A stretch of 6,377 nt of DNA, taken from contig CALCUV010000154.1 in the NCBI GenBank assembly GCA_937906765.1, positions 1 to 6,377 on the forward strand. The letters are read 5' to 3'. This DNA comes from an uncultured Prevotella sp. (GTDB lineage: Bacteria; Bacteroidota; Bacteroidia; Bacteroidales; Bacteroidaceae). Under the pieces are notes generated by a model. That model saw only the letters and a program-made list of their open reading frames with translations, was not told the DNA's origin and made no database searches. The translations under genes and the position numbers were made by a program. Positions 1-6,347 of this stretch are shown piece by piece (within the stretch, counting starts at the first letter, position 1; every line of letters begins with the position of its first letter).

Positions 1-55
1 CTCACCGCGAAGCGGTCCCCTCCCCCTATAAACAGGGGGAGAGCGCCATCCGGAA
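1..55. repeat. 55-bp dispersed hairpin repeat, copy A
   Basis: This stretch is identical base for base to 4153-4207 in the same orientation. It may begin before the window. It contains two hairpins: accgc-gaa-gcggt at 4-16 (5-bp stem) and an 8-bp stem with ctccccct at 20-27 and agggggag at 34-41 around a 6-base loop. Its last bases run into the 18-bp array at 46-117. No open reading frame of note covers it. It resembles a REP-like intergenic element; that class assignment is an inference. On the minus strand it lies downstream of the CDS1 terminator. Confidence 0.9.
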
Positions 56-117
56 TTCTCACGCCATCCGGACTTTTCTCACCATCCGGATATATCCCGC
101 CGTGCGGACTTTTTCAT
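46..117. repeat. Four-unit tandem array, exact 18-bp period, TCCGGA/TGCGGA core
   Basis: Core hexamers start at 49, 67, 85 and 103, exactly 18 bp apart. The first three are tccgga (a 6-bp palindrome) and the fourth is tgcgga. Each is preceded by cca or ccg and followed by a T/C-rich run, typically ctttttc. The units have diverged most in the nine bases after the core. The array is joined directly to the 55-bp hairpin repeat, and a second such pairing occurs at 4153-4296. The units are too short, and there are no separate spacers, for a CRISPR array. Function unknown. Confidence 0.8.
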
Positions 118-161
118 TCAAACTTTCTTCTGCGTATGTACTCATTATATAATATATACAC

Positions 162-191
162 AAAAAAGGGCAGCCCTTGCGGACTGCCCTT
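162..191 (-). terminator. Intrinsic terminator of CDS1
   Basis: Read on the minus strand, an 8-bp stem (aagggcag paired with ctgccctt) encloses a 10-base loop, and the 3' arm runs into six consecutive T. It begins about 43 bases after the CDS1 stop codon. This is a textbook Rho-independent terminator for the minus strand and marks the end of the CDS1 transcript. Confidence 0.88.
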
Positions 192-206
192 ATGTTTATA
201 AGGAGT

Positions 207-248
207 GTGTTAATAATTTAACAACTTGTGTTAATTACTTAACAACCT
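207..248. repeat. 21-bp tandem duplication across the CDS1 stop codon
   Basis: Positions 207-227 and 228-248 are adjacent copies of a 21-base unit and match at 18 of 21 positions. The copy at 228-248 contains the last CDS1 codons (Val-Val-Lys) and the TAA stop. The copy at 207-227 lies just after the stop. Because the unit is a multiple of three, the downstream copy stays in frame and would read Val-Val-Lys-Leu-Leu again if the stop were passed. This looks like a local slippage duplication of the gene end. Confidence 0.75.
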
Positions 249-3200
249 TCTTACCGTTGATTACGTAGATACCTGCGGGGAGGTTCTTCGCTGAGTTGAG
301 GCGTACACCTGAGATAGTGTAGATGCCTGACTTAGCAGCGGGAGCAACTTCTACGCCTTCGATTGCTGTGAGACCATCCTTAGCAACGAGAGATACGATC
401 TTCACGTATTCTTCGCCTTCGGGAGCAGCTTCGAGAGTAGGCATGTTAGTTGTGTTGATGTAACCAGCGAGAGGATCGATAGTAACCAATACTTCTTCAC
501 CGTTTTCTTCAGTAGTTTCAGTAGCTACGATACGGTTAGCGAGGTTGAGCTTACCGTAATTGTTACCAACCTTTTCAGAGAAGATAGTAGCCTGGAGACC
601 GTTTACTTCCTTAGGTTCGTAAGAGTAGTTGAAGTTTTCGAAACCAGTAATGTTTTCTTCTTCGAGTTCTACAGAGAGGAAGTCGATGTCAGAAGTAGTC
701 TGTACGAGGTAAGCCTGACCAGCGTTGAGCTTAGCACCATCTCCGAGCTTCTTGAAGTAGATAGCCATTTCGTTAGTTTCGGGATCTGTGTAGAAACCTT
801 CAACTTCACAAACTGCAGCTTCCTGAGAGTAGATGTAAGCATCGTAAGGCAATGTGAAGAACTGAGTCTTGTTAGTGCCAAATACGAATGTGTTAGCACC
901 GTAAGCAAAGTTACTGAAGTCAACTTCTTCAATCTTCATTGTTGAGTTGTCACCACCATCAGCACCGAACCAAGAAACGAGGTAACCGTTCTGCATGCTT
1001 GTGCTAGAGTTGATGTTTGCGTAGAGAGGACGACCAGCAGTTGCGGGAACAGTGTCAGTACCTACGATGAAGTTATAAACACCACCATTCTTCAAACCGT
1101 CTGCCTGAACTTCGAACCAAGCCTTTTCAGGAGTCATCTGAACGTAGTTGAAGTTAGCGAGAACGGGCTGGAGGTAGAGACCATTAGCGAGTGAGCGGAT
1201 AGCCACCTTATTGTTTTCACCTACTTCGAAGTACCATACAGAAGAAACCTTGCTGATGTAGTTTTCGTCATCAACGAGACCTTCGTCAACATTACCAGTC
1301 TGCTTAGCAAATTCAGCACGGAGACCCTTTACTTCCTTAGTGTCAGCAGCAACGCGTGAAGAGTGCATAAGCGCTTCTTCGTAGCCACCGCCAGCCATCT
1401 TCAACTGATAGAAACCAGAAGCGAACATGTTGAGAGACTTCAAGAGTTCAGCCTTAGCAGCGTCAAGCTTAGCAACACCAGCGTTGATAGCTTCGAGAGT
1501 CATTACGTCAGCAACAGTACCTTCAACTTCAGCGATTACTGCGTTGTAAGCATCGAGGGCAGTCTGAGGATAGTAACCAACTTCAGCATCGTCAACGGGG
1601 AGACCTTCAGCAATAGTCTTCGCAGCGTTGATGGCATTAGTAAGACGTGAAGGTTCGGGGAAGTTAGCGAGGAATTCGTTGTAAGCTTCCTGAAGAGCAG
1701 CAATCTGAGCAGCAGTAGCCTTACCTGCTTCGAGTTCAGCCTTAGCCTTAGCCATTTCTGCTTCGAAAGCAGCGAGGATGTCAGCGGGAACAGCACCATT
1801 CAAAGACTTTTCAGGAGCGTAAGTAGCAGCGAAGAGTGCAATTTCAGTTGCAGAGAAGTAAGTGTTTTCCCTGTTATCAGCACCGTTGATTTGCTTGTGA
1901 CAAGTCTTGTAGTGCTGGAGACGGAGGTAACGATACTTAGCACCGAGACCACAAGCACCGATACCAACACCCTTTTCCTTCCATACAGTAGGTTCACCAG
2001 TTTCTTCATTTACAACAACATTACCTTCAGCATCACGTTCCATTACGTTGATGTCATAAGTAATTGCCATGTTAGAGCACTGTGTCCATTCTTCGTCGAG
2101 AGAGTTACGACCGAATACAATCATTTCACCAGAAGTAAAGCTACCATTGTGAGCATCAGAGTTCAAACGACGCATGAACTTAATAGCAATAGCTTCAAGC
2201 TGAGTACCTTCACCGAGGTCAACTTCGAAGAAATAAGGATACTGGTTACCGCTCCAAGTTGAGTGGAAGTGATTAGTGAAATCACCATCAAACAAACCGG
2301 GAAGACCAGCACCGTCACCTGAGTGCATGATACAATCTACACCAGCCTTGTCAACCATTGTCAAGTTAGAAACGAACTTTTCAACCTGAGTTGTTTCACC
2401 AGTTGTTTCGTCAACTTCGTCTACAGTCTTAGTTTCACCGAAGAGGTAACCACGGTTAGAGAAGTTATCATCCTTAGTGCAAGCAGCTTCGGGTTCGTAA
2501 GCAACACCCTTGTTGTAATCACTTGTAGCCTGGCTGTAAAGTTCCTGAAGTTGCATGTTAAGTTCATACTGAGCAACTTCGTCTTCGATAGCTAAAACCA
2601 AAGCTTCATCTACATTGTAGAGGAAGAATGAGTTACCATCATCTTCGGGATACCAGTTACCGATAACCTTACCGTTGCCGTGGAAGTAGTTCCAAGAACA
2701 GTCACGTTCGCCTTTATCGTTGAAGTGCTTGAAGATTACAGTACCGGGGAATTCTTCTGAATAAACTACAGTGTAGTCAACTGCATCAGCAAGGTCACCA
2801 GTCTTGATACCTGTGTTGTCATTGTGAGCAGCAGTCTTCACGTACTTACCAGTACCGAAGTTCTTAATTGTGTAAGTACCCTTTTCTGTATTTTCAGTGA
2901 AGTACCAAAGGTATCTTGAAGATTCCAAAGTCAAGTCGATAGATTCGTCTTCCTTACGGGGAATATTGAAGTTTTCAACACCGCGCATTACGCCGTTGTC
3001 GTCCATCACACCTGAGTTGCTACGCTTAGCTACGAGGTAGTAGTAACCGTCAGTCATTTCGTTGATTTCAAGAGCTTCGTAAGCAGCCTTTGACTGAGCA
3101 AGAATATCTTCAGCTTCACCAACACCGTCAATCAACCAGTTAGTGTAAGCTTCGTAAGCAGCGGTAAGACCTGCTACAGATTCTTCCTTGTACTGACCAA

Positions 3201-3942
3201 CCTTGTCACCTACAGCAGCACCGAGAGCTTCGAGACCTTCGGGGAAGTTAGTATCCCAGAATTCCTGGAGGAGGTCATCAGCAGTCTTTTCTGCATAAGT
3301 AAAGAGATACCAGTCGTTGTTACCCCAAGGAGCAAACATAATATAGTCACTCTGAGGTTCGAGGTAAACGGGGTCGTTACCATTACCTTCAGTGAGCTTG
3401 TCGCGCATGATAACAAATGCACCTTCGTAAGGATACTTGTTACCAGTGCTTTCTTCTGTATCTTCACCAGTACCCTGACCTGTGAAAGTACGCCAGTTAT
3501 GTTCCCAACCTTCATCACCCTTAGTAGCCTTGTAACGAGTTTCTGCGGGGAGGATAGTCCACTTAGCAGCAGAACCGAGGTCTTTAGTAGTAGTGAAGTA
3601 AGGGAGCTTGTAGTTCAACATGTCTGAAGAGTCCATGCCATCAGTGATAATCTGATCTTCAATGTACTCACCAGTTGCCTGGAACTTGATTGCATAGAGT
3701 TCATCACCGTCTGCAGTCTGTTCACCAGTTGCTTCGAAGATGATAAGCGAGTTATCATCGGGAGCAGTAGTAAGGTTCTTCTGGCCGTCAGTAGTCAAGA
3801 ACTGATTACCATCGGGATCACCTGCAAGAAGGAAAGATTCGCCATCGGGAATTTCCGTAAGCATATCTTCCGTCTTGTACTGCTTCTGTGCGATTGCTGT
3901 AGAAGCGAAAAGCACAGCTAAAGAAAGTAAAAACTTCTTCAT
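235..3942 (-). CDS. Large exported multidomain protein with discoidin-like domain and C-terminal secretion-type tail
   Basis: The 1235-residue product starts with a signal peptide (MKK, hydrophobic core, likely cleavage after Ala-Ile-Ala at residue 18). Segments in order: beta-rich domain about 30-215; helical linker about 220-292 (FIVAR-like); second beta-rich domain about 296-445 with Tyr-Leu-Trp-Tyr-Phe and Gly-Lys-Tyr-Val motifs suggesting a lectin or ricin-like fold; discoidin-like (F5/8 type C) domain about 535-706, shown by FDGD at 551-554, STW at 561-563, VDLG at 574-577 and closing YRYLRLQ at 670-676; Ala/Glu-rich helices about 708-838; third beta-rich domain about 840-1010 resembling the second (SVWYFEVGE at 901-909); another beta-rich region to about 1198. 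The tail, 1206-1235, has GIYTISG and GIYVINGKKVVK, as on many Bacteroidales exported proteins and reminiscent of type IX sorting domains. No catalytic motif is visible. Binding of glycan or host/diet polymer at the cell surface is an inference. Codons are highly restricted (Lys AAG, Glu GAA), suggesting high expression. No Shine-Dalgarno precedes the ATG, normal for Bacteroidota. Confidence 0.9.
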   Translation of the reverse strand: MKKFLLSLAVLFASTAIAQKQYKTEDMLTEIPDGESFLLAGDPDGNQFLTTDGQKNLTTAPDDNSLIIFEATGEQTADGDELYAIKFQATGEYIEDQIITDGMDSSDMLNYKLPYFTTTKDLGSAAKWTILPAETRYKATKGDEGWEHNWRTFTGQGTGEDTEESTGNKYPYEGAFVIMRDKLTEGNGNDPVYLEPQSDYIMFAPWGNNDWYLFTYAEKTADDLLQEFWDTNFPEGLEALGAAVGDKVGQYKEESVAGLTAAYEAYTNWLIDGVGEAEDILAQSKAAYEALEINEMTDGYYYLVAKRSNSGVMDDNGVMRGVENFNIPRKEDESIDLTLESSRYLWYFTENTEKGTYTIKNFGTGKYVKTAAHNDNTGIKTGDLADAVDYTVVYSEEFPGTVIFKHFNDKGERDCSWNYFHGNGKVIGNWYPEDDGNSFFLYNVDEALVLAIEDEVAQYELNMQLQELYSQATSDYNKGVAYEPEAACTKDDNFSNRGYLFGETKTVDEVDETTGETTQVEKFVSNLTMVDKAGVDCIMHSGDGAGLPGLFDGDFTNHFHSTWSGNQYPYFFEVDLGEGTQLEAIAIKFMRRLNSDAHNGSFTSGEMIVFGRNSLDEEWTQCSNMAITYDINVMERDAEGNVVVNEETGEPTVWKEKGVGIGACGLGAKYRYLRLQHYKTCHKQINGADNRENTYFSATEIALFAATYAPEKSLNGAVPADILAAFEAEMAKAKAELEAGKATAAQIAALQEAYNEFLANFPEPSRLTNAINAAKTIAEGLPVDDAEVGYYPQTALDAYNAVIAEVEGTVADVMTLEAINAGVAKLDAAKAELLKSLNMFASGFYQLKMAGGGYEEALMHSSRVAADTKEVKGLRAEFAKQTGNVDEGLVDDENYISKVSSVWYFEVGENNKVAIRSLANGLYLQPVLANFNYVQMTPEKAWFEVQADGLKNGGVYNFIVGTDTVPATAGRPLYANINSSTSMQNGYLVSWFGADGGDNSTMKIEEVDFSNFAYGANTFVFGTNKTQFFTLPYDAYIYSQEAAVCEVEGFYTDPETNEMAIYFKKLGDGAKLNAGQAYLVQTTSDIDFLSVELEEENITGFENFNYSYEPKEVNGLQATIFSEKVGNNYGKLNLANRIVATETTEENGEEVLVTIDPLAGYINTTNMPTLEAAPEGEEYVKIVSLVAKDGLTAIEGVEVAPAAKSGIYTISGVRLNSAKNLPAGIYVINGKKVVK

Positions 3943-3994
3943 TTGCGTTTTGTTTAAAGTGATTAATAATAAAAAGATAGATAGATTTGTGGGG

Positions 3995-4027
3995 CAAAGT
4001 TACGATATTTTTCGAAAGCGACACAAG
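3995..4027 (-). promoter_or_regulatory. Bacteroidota-type promoter of CDS1
   Basis: On the minus strand, TAACTTTG at 4002-3995 fits the Bacteroidota -7 box TAnnTTTG exactly. CTTG at 4027-4024, 21 bases upstream, fits the -33 box (TTTG) at three of four bases and lies within the usual spacing. A run of eight A on the minus strand (4037-4044) sits about 10 bases further upstream and could act like an UP element. Transcription should start near 3988, giving an A/T-rich leader of about 45 bases. No operator or riboswitch is apparent in this leader. Confidence 0.82.
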
Positions 4028-4087
4028 AATAGGGCGTTTTTTTTGAGTTTGACAAGAAGAAATTGCAAAATGAGGGGGTGCGGATTT

Positions 4088-4126
4088 AGTGAGGAGTGAG
4101 TAGTGAGGAGTGAGTAGTGAGGAGTA
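4088..4126. repeat. 14-bp tandem repeat, 2.8 perfect copies
   Basis: The unit agtgaggagtgagt occurs at 4088-4101 and 4102-4115, followed by a partial copy at 4116-4126, with no mismatches in the repeated part. It lies about 60 bp upstream of the CDS1 -33 box and just before copy B of the 55-bp repeat. Perfect identity suggests recent slippage, so the copy number may differ between strains. Confidence 0.88.
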
Positions 4127-4152
4127 ACCATGCGGATTATTACCCGCATCCC

Positions 4153-4207
4153 CTCACCGCGAAGCGGTCCCCTCCCCCTATAAACAGGGGGAGAGCGCCA
4201 TCCGGAA
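4153..4207. repeat. 55-bp dispersed hairpin repeat, copy B
   Basis: Identical to 1-55 in the same orientation, with the same two hairpins (accgc-gaa-gcggt at 4156-4168; 8-bp stem at 4172-4193). The sequences immediately upstream cannot be compared because copy A starts at the window edge. Downstream, identity stops after the first TCCGGA core, yet both copies continue into a related array. Together the two copies bracket CDS1, its promoter and its terminator. Confidence 0.92.
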
Positions 4208-4296
4208 CTTTTTCCACCATGCGGGACTTTTTTCCACCGTCCAAACGTCCTTTATCATCCGGAACTTTTCCCCTCCGTGCGGGACTTTTTCCCACT
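4198..4296. repeat. Five-unit degenerate tandem array, 18-20 bp period
   Basis: Core hexamers begin at 4201 (tccgga), 4220 (tgcggg), 4240 (tccaaa, decayed), 4258 (tccgga) and 4278 (tgcggg), a spacing of 19, 20, 18 and 20. Most cores are followed by acttttt and preceded by cca or ccg. It is the counterpart of the array at 46-117 but longer and less regular. The alternation of TCC and TGC cores occurs in both arrays. Confidence 0.72.
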
Positions 4297-4313
4297 CATA
4301 TTTAAACTTTAAA

Positions 4314-4428
4314 CTCTCAACTCTCCCCTTTAACCATTAACCTTTCACCGTCAACCTTTCTCCTCTCACCTTTACCCCTTCACCTTTCCCCTTTCCCCTT
4401 TCTCCTTTCCCCTTTAACCTTTCACCGT
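4314..4428. repeat. Pyrimidine-rich low-complexity tract
   Basis: This tract is built from short variants of cctttcacc, cctttcccctt and ctcctttcc. From 4351 to 4426 the plus strand contains no G. A 15-bp word, ttaacctttcaccgt, occurs at both 4337-4351 and 4414-4428. The minus strand carries four GGGG runs with A-rich loops of uneven length, so a G-quadruplex or triplex is conceivable but not shown. The tract lies between the CDS2 terminator and the CDS1 promoter and has no coding potential I can support. Confidence 0.8.
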
Positions 4429-4440
4429 TGAAACAATTAG

Positions 4441-4448
4441 TAACTTTG
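4441..4448 (+). promoter_or_regulatory. Possible plus-strand -7 box (TAACTTTG)
   Basis: The octamer fits TAnnTTTG exactly and is the same sequence as the -7 box of CDS1. However, no acceptable -33 TTTG lies 19-21 bases upstream; that position is in the pyrimidine tract. No plus-strand gene follows. If active, it would drive a transcript into the hairpin at 4462-4504 and then antisense to the end of CDS2. It may equally be chance or a relic of a former gene. Confidence 0.25.
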
Positions 4449-4461
4449 TGCGTTTTATTAA

Positions 4462-4504
4462 AGAAATAGGGCGCCGTATTAGTAACTTACGGCGCCCTAT
4501 TTCT
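4462..4504 (-). terminator. Hairpin terminator of CDS2 (possibly bidirectional)
   Basis: A perfect 17-bp stem (4462-4478 with 4488-4504), containing ggcgcc, encloses a 9-base loop. It starts 32 bases after the CDS2 stop. On the minus strand the 3' arm ends in tatttct followed by ttaata, so the U-tract is interrupted. The stem is unusually long and stable for a simple terminator. On the plus strand it is followed by aatattgtttt, so it could also stop transcription from the other side. Confidence 0.75.
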
Positions 4505-4536
4505 AATATTGTTTTGACTATAATATAATTGATGCT

Positions 4537-6195
4537 TTACATCTTTAAAATCTCCTCACACGCTTCGGGGTTGCGGAGAAGGTTGAGGGTTTGCTTGAGG
4601 ACTTCGTCTTGCTTGTATTTTGCCTCGTATGACTGCGCTTCGGCGTAGGCCGTTCTGACAATCAGGAGGGTCAAGAGGGGCGAGATGGTTTCTTTATGAC
4701 GATCTATCTCGTCTGCCACATTGGGCGTTAACAGTGTGCGGAGGGCTTGAAGCTCTGAGGCCGCGTCAAGTTCTTCTTTTTTCACGGCTTCATCAAGTGC
4801 GTCGAGCACGTGTAAAGAACGGGGTTTGTAACTAAAAGAGGAGTCGAGGACGAATTGCTTAAACTCAGCATAGTCGGCATCGGAGAGCGCGAACGCTTCA
4901 AAAGGAGGAAGGTTGCGCGTGTTGCAATAGCGCACGATGAAGTCATAAACTACAGGAGAGAGGATAAGGTCATAGACAAAATCATGAAGTTTTGAGGGCA
5001 CCATAACACTATCGGGCGTTACGCCACCTCCATCTTTCACAGGGCGCCCAGCCTTGGTGTAGAATGTCTTTGCCAGACTGTCGGGCAGGTGTTTCGGACG
5101 CCCGTCTTCTCCGCGATTCTTGAAATCATAGGCCTGAATGCAGCGCCCACTGGGGATGAAGTATTTCGTGGTGGTAAGTTTCAGCATGGCGCCATAGGAG
5201 AGGTCGCGAGATTGTTGCACGAGACCCTTTCCGTAAGTACGCTCTCCGACAACGATGGCACGGTCATAATCTTGAAGGGTTCCGGCTGTGATTTCAGAAG
5301 CCGAGGCACTGGCGTCATCCACAATAATGGCAAGAGGTATCTTCGTGTCAAGGGGTTCGTCATCAGTCACATAGGTTTGTTCAAACTCCGCCACCTTTCC
5401 CTTGAGTGTCACCACCTTGGTGCCATTAGGCATAAAGAAGCCCACGACATCGACCGCCTCGCTCACAAGTCCGCCGGGATTACCACGAAGGTCAAGAATC
5501 AAATGCGTCATCCCCATTTGCTTCAACGCCACAAAGGCGCGGCGCACATCGCGAGCCGTGTTTTCCATGAAGGATTCGATATAAATGAGACCCACTCCTT
5601 CATCCACCATTCCAAAATAGGGTACACATGACATCTCAATCACACGGCGTGTAAGGGTTAACTCGATGTTACCCTCCACTCCGGGGCGCTCTACAAGCAG
5701 TTTGAATGTCGTGCCCGCCTCTCCGCGGAGTTTTGACGTCACTCGCTGAGAATAATCGGCAGGTTTCTCCCCTTCCTTCTTCTTCAACTCTTCGCCGTCA
5801 ACCTGCAGGATAAAGTCGCCCGTACGTACGCCAGCCTCTGCGGCAGGTTTACCTTCGTAAGGATTGTTGAAGTAACAAAGGTTGCGCTTTGAGTCAAAAT
5901 TAATGGGCGAACCAATACCACCGTATTTCCCTGTGGTAGATTCGAGAAACTCTCCGGTTTCTTCCTCAGGAATATACTGTGTGTAGGGGTCGAGATTGTA
6001 AAGCACGTAATTAATGGCCTCATCAATCACCTTCTTGGAGTCGAGCGTATCGACATAATAGACATCCAGATGATTCAACACACTGTTGAGAAGGTGAAGA
6101 TGGCGAGCAAACTTCTGGTTGTGCTCAGTCAAGGTTTCCTGTGCGCTCGCAAAAAGCGGAAAAGACAGGAGCATGGAAAGGATAAAGGTTCTCAT
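4537..6195 (-). CDS. Carboxy-terminal processing protease, peptidase family S41 with PDZ domain
   Basis: The 552-residue product is an exported serine protease of the CtpA/Prc type, which cleaves periplasmic or envelope proteins near their C-termini. Residues 1-18 form a signal peptide (likely cut after Ala-Ser-Ala). About 30-88 is the helical N-terminal region; about 89-185 is the PDZ domain, with YGGIGSPI at 91-98 and the ligand-loop region AEAGVRTGDFILQVDG at 119-134. The S41 core follows, with LILDLRGNPGGL at 232-243, SASASE at 296-301 and YGKG at 321-324. Ser298, Lys323 and Gln327 have the 25- and 4-residue spacings of the Ser-Lys-Gln triad known from CtpB, so the enzyme should be active. 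The tail from about 400 is mostly helical and of unknown role. The length is ordinary for Bacteroidales members. The ATG at 6195 is chosen because it places the signal peptide directly at the N-terminus. No Shine-Dalgarno or clear promoter is visible upstream. Codon use is more mixed than in CDS1 (both AAA/AAG and GAA/GAG), as expected for moderate expression. Its specific substrate cannot be read from the sequence. Confidence 0.95.
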   Translation of the reverse strand: MRTFILSMLLSFPLFASAQETLTEHNQKFARHLHLLNSVLNHLDVYYVDTLDSKKVIDEAINYVLYNLDPYTQYIPEEETGEFLESTTGKYGGIGSPINFDSKRNLCYFNNPYEGKPAAEAGVRTGDFILQVDGEELKKKEGEKPADYSQRVTSKLRGEAGTTFKLLVERPGVEGNIELTLTRRVIEMSCVPYFGMVDEGVGLIYIESFMENTARDVRRAFVALKQMGMTHLILDLRGNPGGLVSEAVDVVGFFMPNGTKVVTLKGKVAEFEQTYVTDDEPLDTKIPLAIIVDDASASASEITAGTLQDYDRAIVVGERTYGKGLVQQSRDLSYGAMLKLTTTKYFIPSGRCIQAYDFKNRGEDGRPKHLPDSLAKTFYTKAGRPVKDGGGVTPDSVMVPSKLHDFVYDLILSPVVYDFIVRYCNTRNLPPFEAFALSDADYAEFKQFVLDSSFSYKPRSLHVLDALDEAVKKEELDAASELQALRTLLTPNVADEIDRHKETISPLLTLLIVRTAYAEAQSYEAKYKQDEVLKQTLNLLRNPEACEEILKM

Positions 6196-6206
6196 TATAT
6201 ATAATG
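6193..6206. other. 14-bp perfect palindrome over the CDS2 start codon
   Basis: cattatatataatg is its own reverse complement and includes the CDS2 ATG at one end. It makes the translation start extremely A/T-rich and unstructured in practice, which suits Shine-Dalgarno-free initiation in Bacteroidota. A DNA-binding site is possible but unsupported by any other evidence. Confidence 0.5.
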
Positions 6207-6263
6207 TGTTAAGGTTGCGGATGGATGGTCAGAAAATTGACAGTTAAACGGTAAAAGAAGGAC

Positions 6264-6325
6264 TTTCATCATACCCCCTCCCCGCCAAAGGCGGTACTCC
6301 CCCTATCTTAAGGGAAACTGCGGTA
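6264..6325. repeat. Diverged member of the hairpin repeat family, copy C
   Basis: It follows the same plan as copies A and B: a C-rich lead, a small hairpin (ccgcc-aaa-ggcgg at 6282-6294), then ctccccctat and a partial second stem (ccct at 6301-6304 with aggg at 6311-6314). The first-hairpin arms differ from those of copies A and B but still pair. Its first 20 bases (6264-6283) recur exactly at 6348-6367. It occupies the region upstream of CDS2. Confidence 0.65.
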
Positions 6326-6347
6326 ATGCTGAGAGACAATCAGAAAA

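Noticed and set aside
46..117. Possible CRISPR array
   Set aside because: The period is 18 bp with no unique spacers and no cas genes nearby; it is a simple degenerate tandem repeat.
1363..2595. Several plus-strand frames (1363-1650, 1891-2262, 2323-2595) opposite CDS1
   Set aside because: They are by-products of the strong codon bias of CDS1, which leaves few stops in other frames; their Ser/Val/Phe/Thr-rich products look like reverse reading of biased codons.
4028..4050. Plus-strand T8 run as a terminator
   Set aside because: No stem precedes the T run on the plus strand; it is better explained as an A-tract upstream of the CDS1 promoter.
1..4207. Composite transposon or insertion sequence bounded by the 55-bp repeats
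   Set aside because: No transposase, integrase or relaxase is encoded between the repeats, and the repeats carry no visible terminal inverted repeats or target duplications.
4117..4305. Plus-strand reading frame of 62 codons between the genes
   Set aside because: It runs straight through the hairpin repeat and the array, its Pro/Ser/Arg-rich product mirrors those repeats, and there is no promoter or conserved-looking domain.
5089..5631. Plus-strand reading frame of 180 codons inside the protease gene
   Set aside because: It lies wholly antisense to the S41 catalytic region, whose motifs are intact, and its own translation shows no domain or signal peptide.
6228..6241. Inverted repeat gtca...tgac upstream of CDS2 as an operator
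   Set aside because: Only four base pairs with a 6-base centre; the second occurrence of the surrounding word at 6340-6349 does not keep the symmetry.
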